Positions 25,687 to 34,713 of a stretch of 64,000 nucleotides of DNA are shown piece by piece. The stretch's first letter is position 1. Each line of letters opens with the position of its first letter. Origin of the DNA: Fodinicurvata halophila (GTDB lineage: Bacteria > Pseudomonadota > Alphaproteobacteria > Kiloniellales > DSM-21159); contig NZ_JBHSCW010000003.1 in the NCBI RefSeq assembly GCF_042651425.1, positions 62,001 through 126,000 on the forward strand, read 5' to 3'. The notes under the pieces were generated by a model that was not told the origin of the DNA, did not search any database, and was given only the letters and a program-made list of their open reading frames with translations. A program made the position numbers and the translations under genes.

Positions 25687-26436
25687 ATGGCTGGCCATAG
25701 CCAATTCAAGAACATCATGCACCGCAAGGGCGCGCAGGATAAAAAGCGTGCCAAGGAATTCGCCAAGCTGACACGGGAAATCATCGTTGCTGCCAAGTCG
25801 GGCTTGCCGGATCCGGCAATGAACCCCCGCCTGCGCGGTGCTATCCAGGATGCGCGCGCCGCCAACATGCCCAAGGACAACATCGAACGGGCCATCAAGA
25901 AGGCGACGGGCGAAGGCGAGGACGTCAACTACGAGGAAATGCGCTACGAAGGATACGGTCCTGGCGGCGTTGCGATGATCGTCGAGGCCTTGACCGACAA
26001 CCGCAACCGGACCGCGTCCGAAGTTCGTGCTGCATTCTCCAAGCATGGCGGTTCGATGGGCGAAACCAATTCGGTTGCCTTCCAGTTCGAGCGTGTCGGA
26101 CAGATCGTCTATCCGACCGAAACGGCGGCCTATGAGGACATCTTCGAGGCGGCCGCCGAAGCCGGCGCCCAGGACGTGCAAAGCGACGAGGAAAGCCATA
26201 CCATCGTCTGTGCGCCAGACGACTTTTCCGATGTCCGCGATCATCTTACCGAAATGTACGGGGATGCGCGTGAAGCCCGCCTGGCATGGCGGCCCATGAA
26301 CACCACGCCGATCGATGAGGACCAGGCCTCAACGCTGTTCAAGTTGATCGAGGTGCTTGAGGATAATGACGATGTGCGGGAAGTCTCGACCAATTTCGAG
26401 GTTTCCGACGAGGTGCTGGCCCGTCTGACGGCCTGA
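25687..26436 (+). CDS. yebC: YebC/PmpR-family protein
   Basis: A 249-residue member of the YebC/TACO1 family, DNA-binding regulators or translation factors that relieve ribosome stalling at proline stretches. The start (MAGHSQFKNIMHRKGAQDKK) is the family signature, followed by GYGPGGVAMIVEALTDNRNRT and GAFSKHGG-type text (AAFSKHGGSMGE). Full family length. It precedes ruvCAB by 67 bases, an arrangement common in alpha- and gammaproteobacteria. Confidence 0.96.
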   Translation: MAGHSQFKNIMHRKGAQDKKRAKEFAKLTREIIVAAKSGLPDPAMNPRLRGAIQDARAANMPKDNIERAIKKATGEGEDVNYEEMRYEGYGPGGVAMIVEALTDNRNRTASEVRAAFSKHGGSMGETNSVAFQFERVGQIVYPTETAAYEDIFEAAAEAGAQDVQSDEESHTIVCAPDDFSDVRDHLTEMYGDAREARLAWRPMNTTPIDEDQASTLFKLIEVLEDNDDVREVSTNFEVSDEVLARLTA

Positions 26437-26503
26437 GGAGTCTGTACTTGGAAAGGGGGTTTCTCTGTAGGGTTGCCGCTGACCGGCAGGAAAGAGGGCG
26501 ATC

Positions 26504-27019
26504 ATGCGTGTGATCGGCCTGGATCCGGGTCTGCGCCACATGGGATGGGGCATCATCGATGCCGAAGGCAGTCGGCTGATGCATGTTGCGAACGGAACGT
26601 TGCGCAGCGATGACCGTCTTGGCTTGCCCGAACGGCTGGTCCAGCTCAAGAATGGCCTGGAAGAGGTGTTGGCCCTTCATTGCCCCCAGTCAGCCGCGGT
26701 GGAGGAGACGCTGGCCAACCGCAATCCCGATTCGACGCTCAAGCTCGGGATGGCGCGGGGGGTTGCGCTGATGGTTCCGGCAATCGCCGGGCTGGAGGTG
26801 GCCCAGTACCTGCCGATGATCGTGAAGAAATCCGTCGTGGGAACGGGCCATGCCAAGAAGGAGCAGGTGACCATGATGATCGGGCGCCTGCTGCCGGGCT
26901 GTACCCCGCATTCCGCTGATTCGGCGGATGCGCTGGCGGTGGCCATCTGTCATGCGCATCATGCCGCCACACGGCAGGGATGGGCGGCAGGCAGCCGGAA
27001 AGCGGCGGAGAAAGCCTGA
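26504..27019 (+). CDS. ruvC: Holliday junction resolvase RuvC
   Basis: Cuts Holliday junctions symmetrically during recombinational repair. The 171-residue protein has all four acidic residues in place: Asp7 in VIGLDPGLRHMGWG, Glu in AVEETLANRNPDST (about 66), and the pair in HSADSADALAVAICH (about 136-143). The stop overlaps the ruvA start (TGATG). No SOS-type box was identified upstream. Confidence 0.96.
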   Translation: MRVIGLDPGLRHMGWGIIDAEGSRLMHVANGTLRSDDRLGLPERLVQLKNGLEEVLALHCPQSAAVEETLANRNPDSTLKLGMARGVALMVPAIAGLEVAQYLPMIVKKSVVGTGHAKKEQVTMMIGRLLPGCTPHSADSADALAVAICHAHHAATRQGWAAGSRKAAEKA

Positions 27020-27651
27020 TGATCGGCAAGTTGACCGGCCTCGTAGACCAGCCGGGTGAAGATCACGTGATCCTCGACGTTGGAGGGGTGGGCTATATCG
27101 TCTTCTGCTCGGGGCGGACCCTGAGTGCCTTGCCGCAAGCCGGAGAGGTCGCAAGCCTGTTGATCGAGACACATGTCCGCGAAGACCACATCCATCTTTA
27201 TGGTTTTGCCGAAGCTCTTGAACGGGACTGGTTCCGACTGCTTTCGGGGGTGCAGGGTGTGGGCGCACGCATGGCCCTGGCCATCCTCTCGGTGCTGCCG
27301 CCCTTGTCTCTCGCCCAGGCGATTGCGGCCCAGGACCGGGCCGCGCTGACGCGCGCCAACGGCGTGGGCCCGAAGCTCGCAGCGCGTGTCATCAGCGAGT
27401 TGAAGGAGAAGGCGGGACAGTATGCCGTGAGTGACGGGCTGGCTCACGCGGCAGGCGGCGCTGCACCGGTTGCCGCGGCGGGCGATGCTGGGCTTGCCGG
27501 ACAGGCCGAGGATGCCGTTTCCGCGCTGGTCAACCTGGGATATCGGCGCACCGAAGCCTTTGCCGCTGTTTCCAGGACGGCACGCCAACAGGGCGATGGA
27601 GCCAGCCTCGAACGCCTGATACGTGAAGCACTGCGGGAGCTGTCTTCATGA
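27019..27651 (+). CDS. ruvA: Holliday junction branch migration protein RuvA
   Basis: A 210-residue tetrameric junction-binding protein. It has the OB domain (MIGKLTGLVDQPGEDHVILD), helix-hairpin-helix motifs (LLSGVQGVGARMALAIL and ANGVGPKLAARVISELK) and a C-terminal RuvB-binding domain after an Ala/Gly-rich linker (GGAAPVAAAGD). The ATG at 27019 overlaps the ruvC stop; a longer upstream reading adds only non-homologous residues. The stop overlaps the ruvB start. Confidence 0.96.
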   Translation: MIGKLTGLVDQPGEDHVILDVGGVGYIVFCSGRTLSALPQAGEVASLLIETHVREDHIHLYGFAEALERDWFRLLSGVQGVGARMALAILSVLPPLSLAQAIAAQDRAALTRANGVGPKLAARVISELKEKAGQYAVSDGLAHAAGGAAPVAAAGDAGLAGQAEDAVSALVNLGYRRTEAFAAVSRTARQQGDGASLERLIREALRELSS

Positions 27652-28700
27652 ACGAGACGCGCATGGTTTCGCCGGAATCGGGAGGGGAGGAGACAGACAG
27701 CGGCCTGCGTCCCCTGGCCCTGGATGACTTCATCGGACAGCAGCAGTTGCGCGCCAACATGCGGGTCTTCATAGAGGCGGCCAGGGCACGCGAGGAGCAT
27801 CTGGACCATGTCCTCTTCTATGGTCCGCCGGGGCTGGGCAAGACCACACTGGCCCAGATCGTGGCGCGCGAACTGGGCGTCGGATTCCGCGCGACGTCAG
27901 GCCCCGTTATCGCCAAGGCGGGCGACCTGGCGGCTATCCTGACAAATCTGCAGCCGCGCGACGTGCTGTTCATCGACGAAATTCACCGTCTGAGCCCGGC
28001 CGTGGAAGAGATTCTCTATCCTGCCATGGAGGATTTCCAGCTCGATATCATTATCGGCGAGGGCCCGGCGGCGCGCTCCGTACGAATCGATCTGCCGCCC
28101 TTTACCCTGGTTGGAGCAACCACCCGAAGCGGCCTGATCACCCGACCTCTGCGCGAGCGTTTCGGCATTCCCCAGCGCCTGCAGTTCTACCAGCCCGATG
28201 AGCTTGAGGAGATCGTCCGGCGTGGGGCTCGGGTTCTGGATTTTTCCCTGACATCCGACGGTGCCGCCGAGATTGCTCGTCGCAGCCGCGGTACGCCGCG
28301 TGTGGCCGGACGGCTGTTGCGGCGGGTGCGGGACTTTGCGGCCGTGGACGGCAATTCGACCGTCGACGCGAAAGCGGCTGATTCGGCTCTGCAGCGCTTG
28401 GAAGTCGATGCCCGTGGGCTGGATGCCATGGATCGCCGTTACCTGCAGTGCATTGCGGAGCACTATGGTGGCGGTCCTGTGGGGGCCGAAACGCTGGCGG
28501 CTGCGCTTTCGGAGCAACGGGACGTGATCGAGGACGTGATCGAACCCTATTTGTTACAGCAAGGTTTTTTGCAACGAACACCGCGAGGACGCCTACTCAC
28601 GCCCGGTGGGTTCGGGCACCTGGGGTTGGAGCCGCCGGCAACCCTGGTGGCACAACTGGACCTGCTGCCGTCCGCCGAGCAGGAGGAGGAGAACAGTTGA
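27648..28700 (+). CDS. ruvB: Holliday junction helicase RuvB
   Basis: AAA+ motor for branch migration, 350 residues. Walker A is YGPPGLGKTTLAQI (about 62-75), Walker B VLFIDEIHRL, sensor 1 GATTRSGLITRPLRERFG, and a C-terminal winged helix (LLQQGFLQRTPRGR). ATG 27648 overlaps the ruvA stop (ATGA). The downstream thioesterase gene begins inside its stop codon. Confidence 0.97.
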   Translation: MNETRMVSPESGGEETDSGLRPLALDDFIGQQQLRANMRVFIEAARAREEHLDHVLFYGPPGLGKTTLAQIVARELGVGFRATSGPVIAKAGDLAAILTNLQPRDVLFIDEIHRLSPAVEEILYPAMEDFQLDIIIGEGPAARSVRIDLPPFTLVGATTRSGLITRPLRERFGIPQRLQFYQPDELEEIVRRGARVLDFSLTSDGAAEIARRSRGTPRVAGRLLRRVRDFAAVDGNSTVDAKAADSALQRLEVDARGLDAMDRRYLQCIAEHYGGGPVGAETLAAALSEQRDVIEDVIEPYLLQQGFLQRTPRGRLLTPGGFGHLGLEPPATLVAQLDLLPSAEQEEENS

Positions 28701-29158
28701 CCGGGCTGGCTTCCGAACGATCCGGCCGGCTCGCGGGCTGGTTCGAGGGCGGCGTTCACGTCTGTCCTGTTCGGGTGTATTACGAGGACACCGATGCTGG
28801 AGGCATCGTTTATTATGCGAACTACCTGCGTTTTGCCGAACGGGGCCGAACGGAGTTCCTGCGAGCACTGGAGTTGGGCCAACAGCAGCTGCGCGATGAG
28901 AACGGCCTCATGTTTGCGGTGCGTAGGGTCGAGGTGGACTATGAGTTGCCTGCGCGCCTCGATGATCTTCTGGACGTGCGTACGCGGATCGTCCATCTGG
29001 GCGGCGCCCGCCTGGAAATGGGGCAGGAGATTCTGCGCGGCGAGACAAGGCTTGTGTCCATGATGGTTCAGGTGGTCTCGCTCGACTCGGAAACCACACG
29101 TGCGCGGCGCCTTTCGGGCTTCATCCGCGACATACTCATGCCGTATTCACAATCCTAG
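28697..29158 (+). CDS. ybgC: Tol-Pal-associated acyl-CoA thioesterase YbgC
   Basis: A 153-residue hot-dog-fold thioesterase acting on acyl-CoA or acyl-ACP. The catalytic signature VYYEDTDAGGIVYYANYLRF (about 27-46) contains the conserved Asp-Thr-Asp-x-Gly and Tyr-Ala-Asn. The start is taken as TTG 28697, with AGGAGGAGG at about 28681-28689 and overlap with the ruvB stop. No better start lies between there and the fold. First gene of the tol-pal operon. Confidence 0.9.
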   Translation: MTGLASERSGRLAGWFEGGVHVCPVRVYYEDTDAGGIVYYANYLRFAERGRTEFLRALELGQQQLRDENGLMFAVRRVEVDYELPARLDDLLDVRTRIVHLGGARLEMGQEILRGETRLVSMMVQVVSLDSETTRARRLSGFIRDILMPYSQS

Positions 29159-29189
29159 CTGCAATCGATGAAATTCGGAGTACATCCTC

Positions 29190-29918
29190 ATGGAGAATGA
29201 AGCGGTCGACGCAGCCGTCCTGGCCGGATCGGCCTCTGGTGACCTTAGTGTTTGGGGCCTGTTCCTGCAGGCCGACATCGTCGTGAAGCTGGTCATGCTG
29301 GTTCTTGTTTCGGCTTCGATCTGGAGCTGGGCCATCATCATCGAGAAGCTGATCAAGTTGCGTCGCCTGAAGGCGGACGCCGAGGCCTTCGAGGATGAAT
29401 TCTGGTCCGGACGGTCCCTCGACCGTCTTTATGACGAAGTGGGGGAGGATCCCGACAACCCCTACGAATCGGTCTTCGCCTCGGCGATGGGGGAGTGGCG
29501 CCGGTTTACCCAACGCGGCGGACAGCTCGCGCAGGAGCGCACAAGTGCGCTCAAGGAACGCATGGAGCGTGCCATGGGAATCACCATTGGCCGCGAAATG
29601 GACCGTATCGAGAAGCAGATGATCTTTCTGGCGTCAGTCGGGTCCTCGGCCCCATTCATCGGCCTGTTCGGGACGGTCTGGGGCATCATGAACGCCTTCA
29701 CCGCCATTGCCGGAACAGCGAACACCAGCCTTGCCGTGGTGGCCCCGGGTATCGCGGAAGCCTTGTTCGCGACGGCCCTGGGGCTGGTGGCCGCGATTCC
29801 CGCCACCATCGGATTCAACAAGCTGAACAACGACATCGGTCGCTACGGACAGAGACTGGAAGCCTTCGCCGGTGAATTCAGTGCCATCCTGTCCCGCCAG
29901 CTCGAGGAGACACGCTAG
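29190..29918 (+). CDS. tolQ: Tol-Pal system proton channel subunit TolQ
   Basis: A 242-residue MotA/TolQ/ExbB protein with three membrane segments (about 25-50, 140-165, 180-205). The conserved channel text is SSAPFIGLFGTVWGIMNAF (about 151-169), and the last helix has APGIAEALFATALGLVAAIPA. With TolR it converts proton-motive force to TolA movement for outer-membrane constriction at division. Two bases separate it from tolR. Confidence 0.96.
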   Translation: MENEAVDAAVLAGSASGDLSVWGLFLQADIVVKLVMLVLVSASIWSWAIIIEKLIKLRRLKADAEAFEDEFWSGRSLDRLYDEVGEDPDNPYESVFASAMGEWRRFTQRGGQLAQERTSALKERMERAMGITIGREMDRIEKQMIFLASVGSSAPFIGLFGTVWGIMNAFTAIAGTANTSLAVVAPGIAEALFATALGLVAAIPATIGFNKLNNDIGRYGQRLEAFAGEFSAILSRQLEETR

Positions 29919-29920
29919 CC

Positions 29921-30379
29921 ATGGCCGGGGGACCAATCATGAGTCGACGCGGCGAAGTGCATGGCGGTTTCCGGCGGCGCCGCTGGCAGCCGATGAGCGA
30001 GATCAACGTGACCCCCTTCGTGGACGTCATGCTGGTGCTGCTGATCGTTTTCATGGTGACGGCGCCGTTGTTGACGGTGGGCGTGCCCATCAACCTGCCG
30101 GAGGTTTCCGCGCGCCAGCTCAACGATCCGGGCGAGCCGCTGGAGATTTCGGTTACAGGGGAAGGCCAAGTCTACATCCAGGAGACCGAGGTCGCACTGG
30201 AGGCCCTGGTGCCCCGCCTGACAGCCATTACCGGCGATGACTTCGAAAGTCGGATTCATGTCCGCGGCGACGAGAACGTCTCCTACGGCCAGGTCATGCA
30301 GGTCATGGGGCGGATCAATACGGCCGGCTTTTCGCGCGTGTCTCTGATCGTTGAGCAGCCATCGCGCACGGAGGAATGA
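29921..30379 (+). CDS. tolR: Tol-Pal system protein TolR
   Basis: A 152-residue single-span ExbD/TolR protein. The membrane helix carries the proton-path Asp in MSEINVTPFVDVMLVLLIVFM (about residues 25-45), and the periplasmic domain follows. An internal ATG at 29939 is an alternative start. It is in the tol-pal operon, with tolA starting 20 bases later. Confidence 0.95.
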   Translation: MAGGPIMSRRGEVHGGFRRRRWQPMSEINVTPFVDVMLVLLIVFMVTAPLLTVGVPINLPEVSARQLNDPGEPLEISVTGEGQVYIQETEVALEALVPRLTAITGDDFESRIHVRGDENVSYGQVMQVMGRINTAGFSRVSLIVEQPSRTEE

Positions 30380-30398
30380 CAGGAGTGCTGACGCCGCC

Positions 30399-31601
30399 AT
30401 GACCGAGGCTGGCCCTTCAAGCGGGAGCTGGGATGACAGCAAGACGAAACGGCGTGCCCTCACGATTTCTCTCGGCCTGCACGCCGGGCTTGTCCTGCTG
30501 GCTGTATTCGGCCTGCCGTTCCTTCATTCCAAGCCGGAGCCGGTGACGATCGTGCCCGTGGAGATGGTCAGCGAGGACGACCTGACCTCGCAGGAAATTG
30601 CCGAGACCACCGTGGAGGATGCCGAGGAAACGCCACAGGAGGAAACGCTTGAGGATGCGCCGGAAGCGGAACCGGTGCAGGAAGCTTTGCCTGATTCCCA
30701 AGCGATTCAGGCGCCGGAGCCTCCGTCAGTGAGCGAGAGTGAGCCGCCGGAGAGCGAAACTGCGGCAGAGGCCATCCCCGAGCCGGAGCCGGCGGAAAGT
30801 TCCCAGGGCAGCGAAGTTGCGGAAAGCGCCCCGGAGCCGGAACCGCAACGCGAGAGCGAAGTGGAGACGGAAACCCAGGCGGAAACCGAGCCGGAGACGA
30901 CCGAGGCCGAGACGGCTGAAGACGCCTTGGAAACGGCAGAGGCGGTTGAGGAAGAGACCGAGGATCGCCTGAGCGAGGTTACGCCTCCGACGCCGCGCGC
31001 CCGTCCGGAGGAGGAGCCGGAGGACGTGGTCGAGGATTCGGAGCCTGAAGAAGAGCAGGTTGCCCAGGAGCAGACCCCGGAACCCGAACCTGACCCGGAA
31101 CCAGAGCCACAGCCGGAGCCAGAGACCGAGCCTGAATCTGAATCCGCAGAAGAAGAGCCGGCCGAACCTCAGGAAGATCGCTTGTCCTCGATCCTGCGCA
31201 ATGTCGAGGAAATGGATTCGCAAAACCGTCAGCAGGAAACTTCGGGTTCCGAGGAGGAAACTCCTGAAGAGCCCAGTTCCCTGGACGAACGGCGCAAGGC
31301 ACAGCAGTTGGCTCAGGCTATTCAGGCACAGGTGGCGAGTTGCTGGCGAATTGACGCCGGTGCCCGGCGTGCCGAGGAGCTGGTGGTTCCCATACGTGTT
31401 CAGTTGGCGCCCGACGGCAGCCTGCGACAGCCACCGGAGATTCAAGACACCGCGCGCATGAACAGGGACCAATACTATCGGGCGGCGGCAGAGAATGCGC
31501 GACGAGCGGTTCTTGAATGCCAGCCTTTCGACTTGCCTTCCGAAGACTATGCGCTTTGGCGCGATATAATCCTGAACTTCAATCCCCGGGAGATGTTCTG
31601 A
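30399..31601 (+). CDS. tolA: TolA protein with acidic Pro/Glu-rich stalk
   Basis: A 400-residue inner-membrane protein linking TolQR to TolB-Pal. There is one N-terminal membrane segment (LTISLGLHAGLVLLAVFGL, about 21-39) and a C-terminal TonB/TolA-type domain (from about 300, with AQVASCWRIDAGARRAEEL and two Cys). The middle, about 60-280, is dominated by Glu and Pro (repeats such as EPEPDPEPEPQPEPE) instead of the Lys/Ala-rich helix of E. coli TolA. ATG 30399 follows the tolR stop by 20 bases. Its stop overlaps the tolB start. Confidence 0.92.
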   Translation: MTEAGPSSGSWDDSKTKRRALTISLGLHAGLVLLAVFGLPFLHSKPEPVTIVPVEMVSEDDLTSQEIAETTVEDAEETPQEETLEDAPEAEPVQEALPDSQAIQAPEPPSVSESEPPESETAAEAIPEPEPAESSQGSEVAESAPEPEPQRESEVETETQAETEPETTEAETAEDALETAEAVEEETEDRLSEVTPPTPRARPEEEPEDVVEDSEPEEEQVAQEQTPEPEPDPEPEPQPEPETEPESESAEEEPAEPQEDRLSSILRNVEEMDSQNRQQETSGSEEETPEEPSSLDERRKAQQLAQAIQAQVASCWRIDAGARRAEELVVPIRVQLAPDGSLRQPPEIQDTARMNRDQYYRAAAENARRAVLECQPFDLPSEDYALWRDIILNFNPREMF

Positions 31602-32959
31602 TGCAGACGATGAAACGGATTCTCGGCTTGCCCGGCTTGCTGGTCCTGGCTCTGGCCTTATGGAGCACAGCACCGTCCCATGTGCAGGCACAGCTGACCG
31701 TCGACATCACCAAGGGCTTTGTCGAGCCGCTTCCCATCGCGATCTCGGACTTTTATGCCGATGGCAACGAGGGCAGCGAGGTCGGATCGGATATCGCCCA
31801 GGTGATAAACGACAACCTGGAAGGTTCGGGTCTGTTCGCCCCCATTGACCAGCGTGCCTTCATCCAGGATCCGGCGGCACTCGATGCCGGGCCGCGCTTT
31901 GCGGACTGGCGAATGATCGACGCCGAGGCCCTGGTTAGTGGCAAGGTGGATATGCAGAACGACGGGCGCATGCGTGTCGAGTTTCGACTCTGGGACGTCT
32001 TGGCCGAGGAACAGATGCAGGGGCTGGCCTATACGACGGCGCCGGATAACTGGCGACGCATCGCCCACATCATTTCCGACGAGATCTATGAGCGCTTGAC
32101 GGGGGAGAGTGGCTATTTCGATACCCGCATCGTGTATGTGGCCGAAAGCGGGCCGCAGGACCGCCGGGTCAAGCGCCTGGCCATCATGGACCAGGACGGA
32201 GCCAATCACCGCTTCCTGACGGACGGCAGCAGCCTGGTCCTGACACCGCGCTTCTCGCCGACATCGCAGGAAATCACCTTCATGTCCTATGCCGGTGGTG
32301 CGCCACGGGTCCATCTGCTCAATCTCAATACCGGTCAGCAGGAGGTGCTGGGGGAATTTCCGGGCATGACCTTTTCGCCGCGCTTCTCTCCGGATGGGAA
32401 CAAGGTCATCCTTTCCATGGCCGAAGATGGAAACTCCGATATCTACACCATGGACCTTCGGACGCGGGACATGGAGCGTCTGACCGACCATCCGTCCATC
32501 GATACCTCGCCCTCCTATTCCCCGGATGGTGACAGGATCGTCTTCAATTCGGACAGGAGCGGCCAGCAGCAGCTCTATGTCATGAACGCCGATGGCTCCA
32601 ACGTGCAGCGAATCAGTTTCGGTGACGGGCGCTATGCAACGCCTGTCTGGTCGCCCCGTGGCGACCTGATCGCCTTCACGCGCATGAGCCAGGGGAACTT
32701 CTACGTCGGTGTCATGAAACCAGACGGCAGCGGCGAGCGCATGATCAGCCAGGGATTCCTGGTGGAGGGGCCGACCTGGGCGCCTAACGGTCGGGTTCTC
32801 GCCTTCTTCCGACAGGAACCGGCGGACAGCAGCGGACGGGTCAGCAGCGAGCTGGTCAGCGTGGATGTCACAGGCTTCAACGAACGCGTATTACCCACAC
32901 CAATGGATGCATCCGATCCGGCCTGGTCACCACTTTTGACACAACCCGGAACCCCTTGA
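31601..32959 (+). CDS. tolB: Tol-Pal system periplasmic protein TolB
   Basis: A 452-residue periplasmic protein: signal peptide cut near SHVQA-QLTVD (about 30), an N-terminal alpha/beta domain, then a six-bladed WD40-like propeller (repeats with FSPDGNKVILSMAEDGNSDI, YSPDGDRIVFNSDRSG). It releases Pal from or delivers it to peptidoglycan. ATG 31601 overlaps the tolA stop (TGATG); a longer reading at 31517 lies inside tolA. Confidence 0.96.
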   Translation: MQTMKRILGLPGLLVLALALWSTAPSHVQAQLTVDITKGFVEPLPIAISDFYADGNEGSEVGSDIAQVINDNLEGSGLFAPIDQRAFIQDPAALDAGPRFADWRMIDAEALVSGKVDMQNDGRMRVEFRLWDVLAEEQMQGLAYTTAPDNWRRIAHIISDEIYERLTGESGYFDTRIVYVAESGPQDRRVKRLAIMDQDGANHRFLTDGSSLVLTPRFSPTSQEITFMSYAGGAPRVHLLNLNTGQQEVLGEFPGMTFSPRFSPDGNKVILSMAEDGNSDIYTMDLRTRDMERLTDHPSIDTSPSYSPDGDRIVFNSDRSGQQQLYVMNADGSNVQRISFGDGRYATPVWSPRGDLIAFTRMSQGNFYVGVMKPDGSGERMISQGFLVEGPTWAPNGRVLAFFRQEPADSSGRVSSELVSVDVTGFNERVLPTPMDASDPAWSPLLTQPGTP

Positions 32960-33100
32960 TCCCGGGGCATGCGCTCCGTATGCTCAAGCCTCTCGATTCG
33001 GCCGATGTACGGGGTTTCTGCGATCAGGCGCGGCGAGCAGTCGCATCATGTGATGTATCTTCCTGACAACCAGTCAGGGTAGCTCTTAAGGGGACCTGCA

Positions 33101-33613
33101 ATGCGTTTAGCAATACTTGGCTTTGCCGCGGCTCTGCTGCTGGCAGGGTGTCAATCCACACCCAGCGAATCCGACTCGGCCAGCAGCGATGCGTCAGCCA
33201 GCAATGGAACGGGCGCGGACTCCAGTCTGAGTCAGGAGAATCTGGGATCTGCCGATCCAGGCACACAGGAGGATCTGGAGCAGCGGATCGGTGATCGCGT
33301 CTTCTTCGACTTCGATAGCAGCAGCATTCGCCAGGACCAGCGGCGGACCGTCGAACTGCTGGCCGAATGGCTGCAGCGTTACGACAATGTTCAGTTGAGC
33401 ATTGAAGGACACGCCGACGAACGCGGTACGCGTGAATACAACCTCGCGCTTGGCGAACGGCGTGCCAACGCTGTGGAGGAGATGCTGATTTCACTCGGGG
33501 TTCCGGAATCCCGTCTGCGAACGATCTCCTACGGCAAGGAGCGCCCGGCCGAACTCGGCTCGAATGAGCAGGCTTGGGCGGCCAACCGGCGTGCCGAATT
33601 CGTCGTGCGGTAA
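33101..33613 (+). CDS. pal: Peptidoglycan-associated lipoprotein Pal
   Basis: A 170-residue outer-membrane lipoprotein. The signal ends at LLLAGC with Cys17, a Ser/Ala-rich linker follows, then an OmpA-type domain (VFFDFDSSSIRQDQRR, IEGHADERGTREYNLALGERR) that binds diaminopimelate in peptidoglycan. The 141 bases after tolB may hold a secondary promoter. A hairpin follows the stop. Confidence 0.97.
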   Translation: MRLAILGFAAALLLAGCQSTPSESDSASSDASASNGTGADSSLSQENLGSADPGTQEDLEQRIGDRVFFDFDSSSIRQDQRRTVELLAEWLQRYDNVQLSIEGHADERGTREYNLALGERRANAVEEMLISLGVPESRLRTISYGKERPAELGSNEQAWAANRRAEFVVR

Positions 33614-33640
33614 GACGGCGCGGCAGGCTGCAAGAGCAAG

Positions 33641-33669
33641 GAATGCCCGGATCGAGGATTCGGGCATTC
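33641..33669 (+). terminator. Hairpin after pal, possible terminator
   Basis: A 9-bp perfect stem, GAATGCCCG (33641-33649) with CGGGCATTC (33661-33669), starts 27 bases after the pal stop. No run of T follows, so it may act as an RNA-stabilising or partial terminator between pal and cpoB. Confidence 0.5.
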
Positions 33670-33786
33670 TGCTATCCAGCCAGTGGCGAATTCAGTTCTG
33701 TTGCTTGCCAACTGGCCAGAACGCCTCATTTGTGCCACGAATGCCGTACAGGTGATTAAGACTCCCGACGAGAATGGACGGCAGGG

Positions 33787-34671
33787 ATGACAGCGTCACA
33801 CGAGAGTTCTCTCATCTTTGGTATGCCGCGACGGCGAGCCGGAACGGCCGCGTTCTTCGGGGGGCTTCTTGCGGCCGCAATGAGCCTTGCCGGACCTGCT
33901 GTCGCACAGGAGTCCTCCGACCAGTCGCACCTGAGGGTCTACAGCGAGCGCCTGGACGAGTTCGAACAGGTCCTGCGTGAACTGACCGGGCGTGTGGAAA
34001 CCCTGGAACATCAGCTGCGCCAGGCCAATCGTCGCATCGAGCAGTTGGAGGACGACCAGGCAGCTGCGCAGGATTCGGGGTCGGCAGAGGTTGCGGCCAA
34101 TACAGGTCAGGATGACGGCGAGGAAACCCTTGAGGACTTCGACGAGACCGGTGGTGCTGGCGCGGAGGCCAATGATCAGTCGGAACCGAGGAGCCTGGGA
34201 ACACTGCCTTCCGACGAGGAAGAAGACACTCAGGGTGAGGCCGGGGCCGGAACCGAGAGCGCGTCTGCGGATGGCAACCTGCCCTCGGGCAGTACGACGG
34301 AGCAGTACAACTACGCTTTCGGCCTGCTGCAGGAAGCCAAATGGGAACAGGCCGAAGCAGCCCTGTCGGCCTTCGTTCAGGAGCATCCGGACGATCGGTT
34401 GGCCGGCAATGCCAAGTATTGGCTCGGGGAAACCCACTATGTGCGTCAGGATTATATCGAGGCCGCCCAGACCTTTGCCGAGGGGTACAAGGACTATCCG
34501 GACAGCAACAAGGCGGCGGACAACCTGCTGAAGCTGGGCATGTCACTGGCCAATCTCGAACAGACAGAAGACGCCTGTGGAACCTTCGAGGAACTCGAGG
34601 CCCGTTACAGTGATGCGCCTTCCCGAATTCTCGAGCGTTCGCGCTCCGAGCGCGAAAAACTCGGCTGCTGA
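33787..34671 (+). CDS. cpoB: Cell division coordinator CpoB (YbgF)
   Basis: A 294-residue periplasmic protein that links peptidoglycan synthesis to Tol-driven constriction. It has a signal peptide ending near GPAVA-QESS (about 40), an N-terminal coiled coil (LDEFEQVLRELTGRVETL onward, about 52-90), an acidic linker (LEDFDETGGAGAEAND), and three TPR-like repeats from about residue 175 (YNYAFGLLQEAKWEQAE, AKYWLGETHYVRQDY, NLLKLGMSLANLEQ). It is the usual last gene of tol-pal. Confidence 0.94.
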   Translation: MTASHESSLIFGMPRRRAGTAAFFGGLLAAAMSLAGPAVAQESSDQSHLRVYSERLDEFEQVLRELTGRVETLEHQLRQANRRIEQLEDDQAAAQDSGSAEVAANTGQDDGEETLEDFDETGGAGAEANDQSEPRSLGTLPSDEEEDTQGEAGAGTESASADGNLPSGSTTEQYNYAFGLLQEAKWEQAEAALSAFVQEHPDDRLAGNAKYWLGETHYVRQDYIEAAQTFAEGYKDYPDSNKAADNLLKLGMSLANLEQTEDACGTFEELEARYSDAPSRILERSRSEREKLGC

Positions 34672-34713
34672 GGCAGGGATCGAGACCGCGCCGACTGAGG
34701 TTCTAAGACGACC

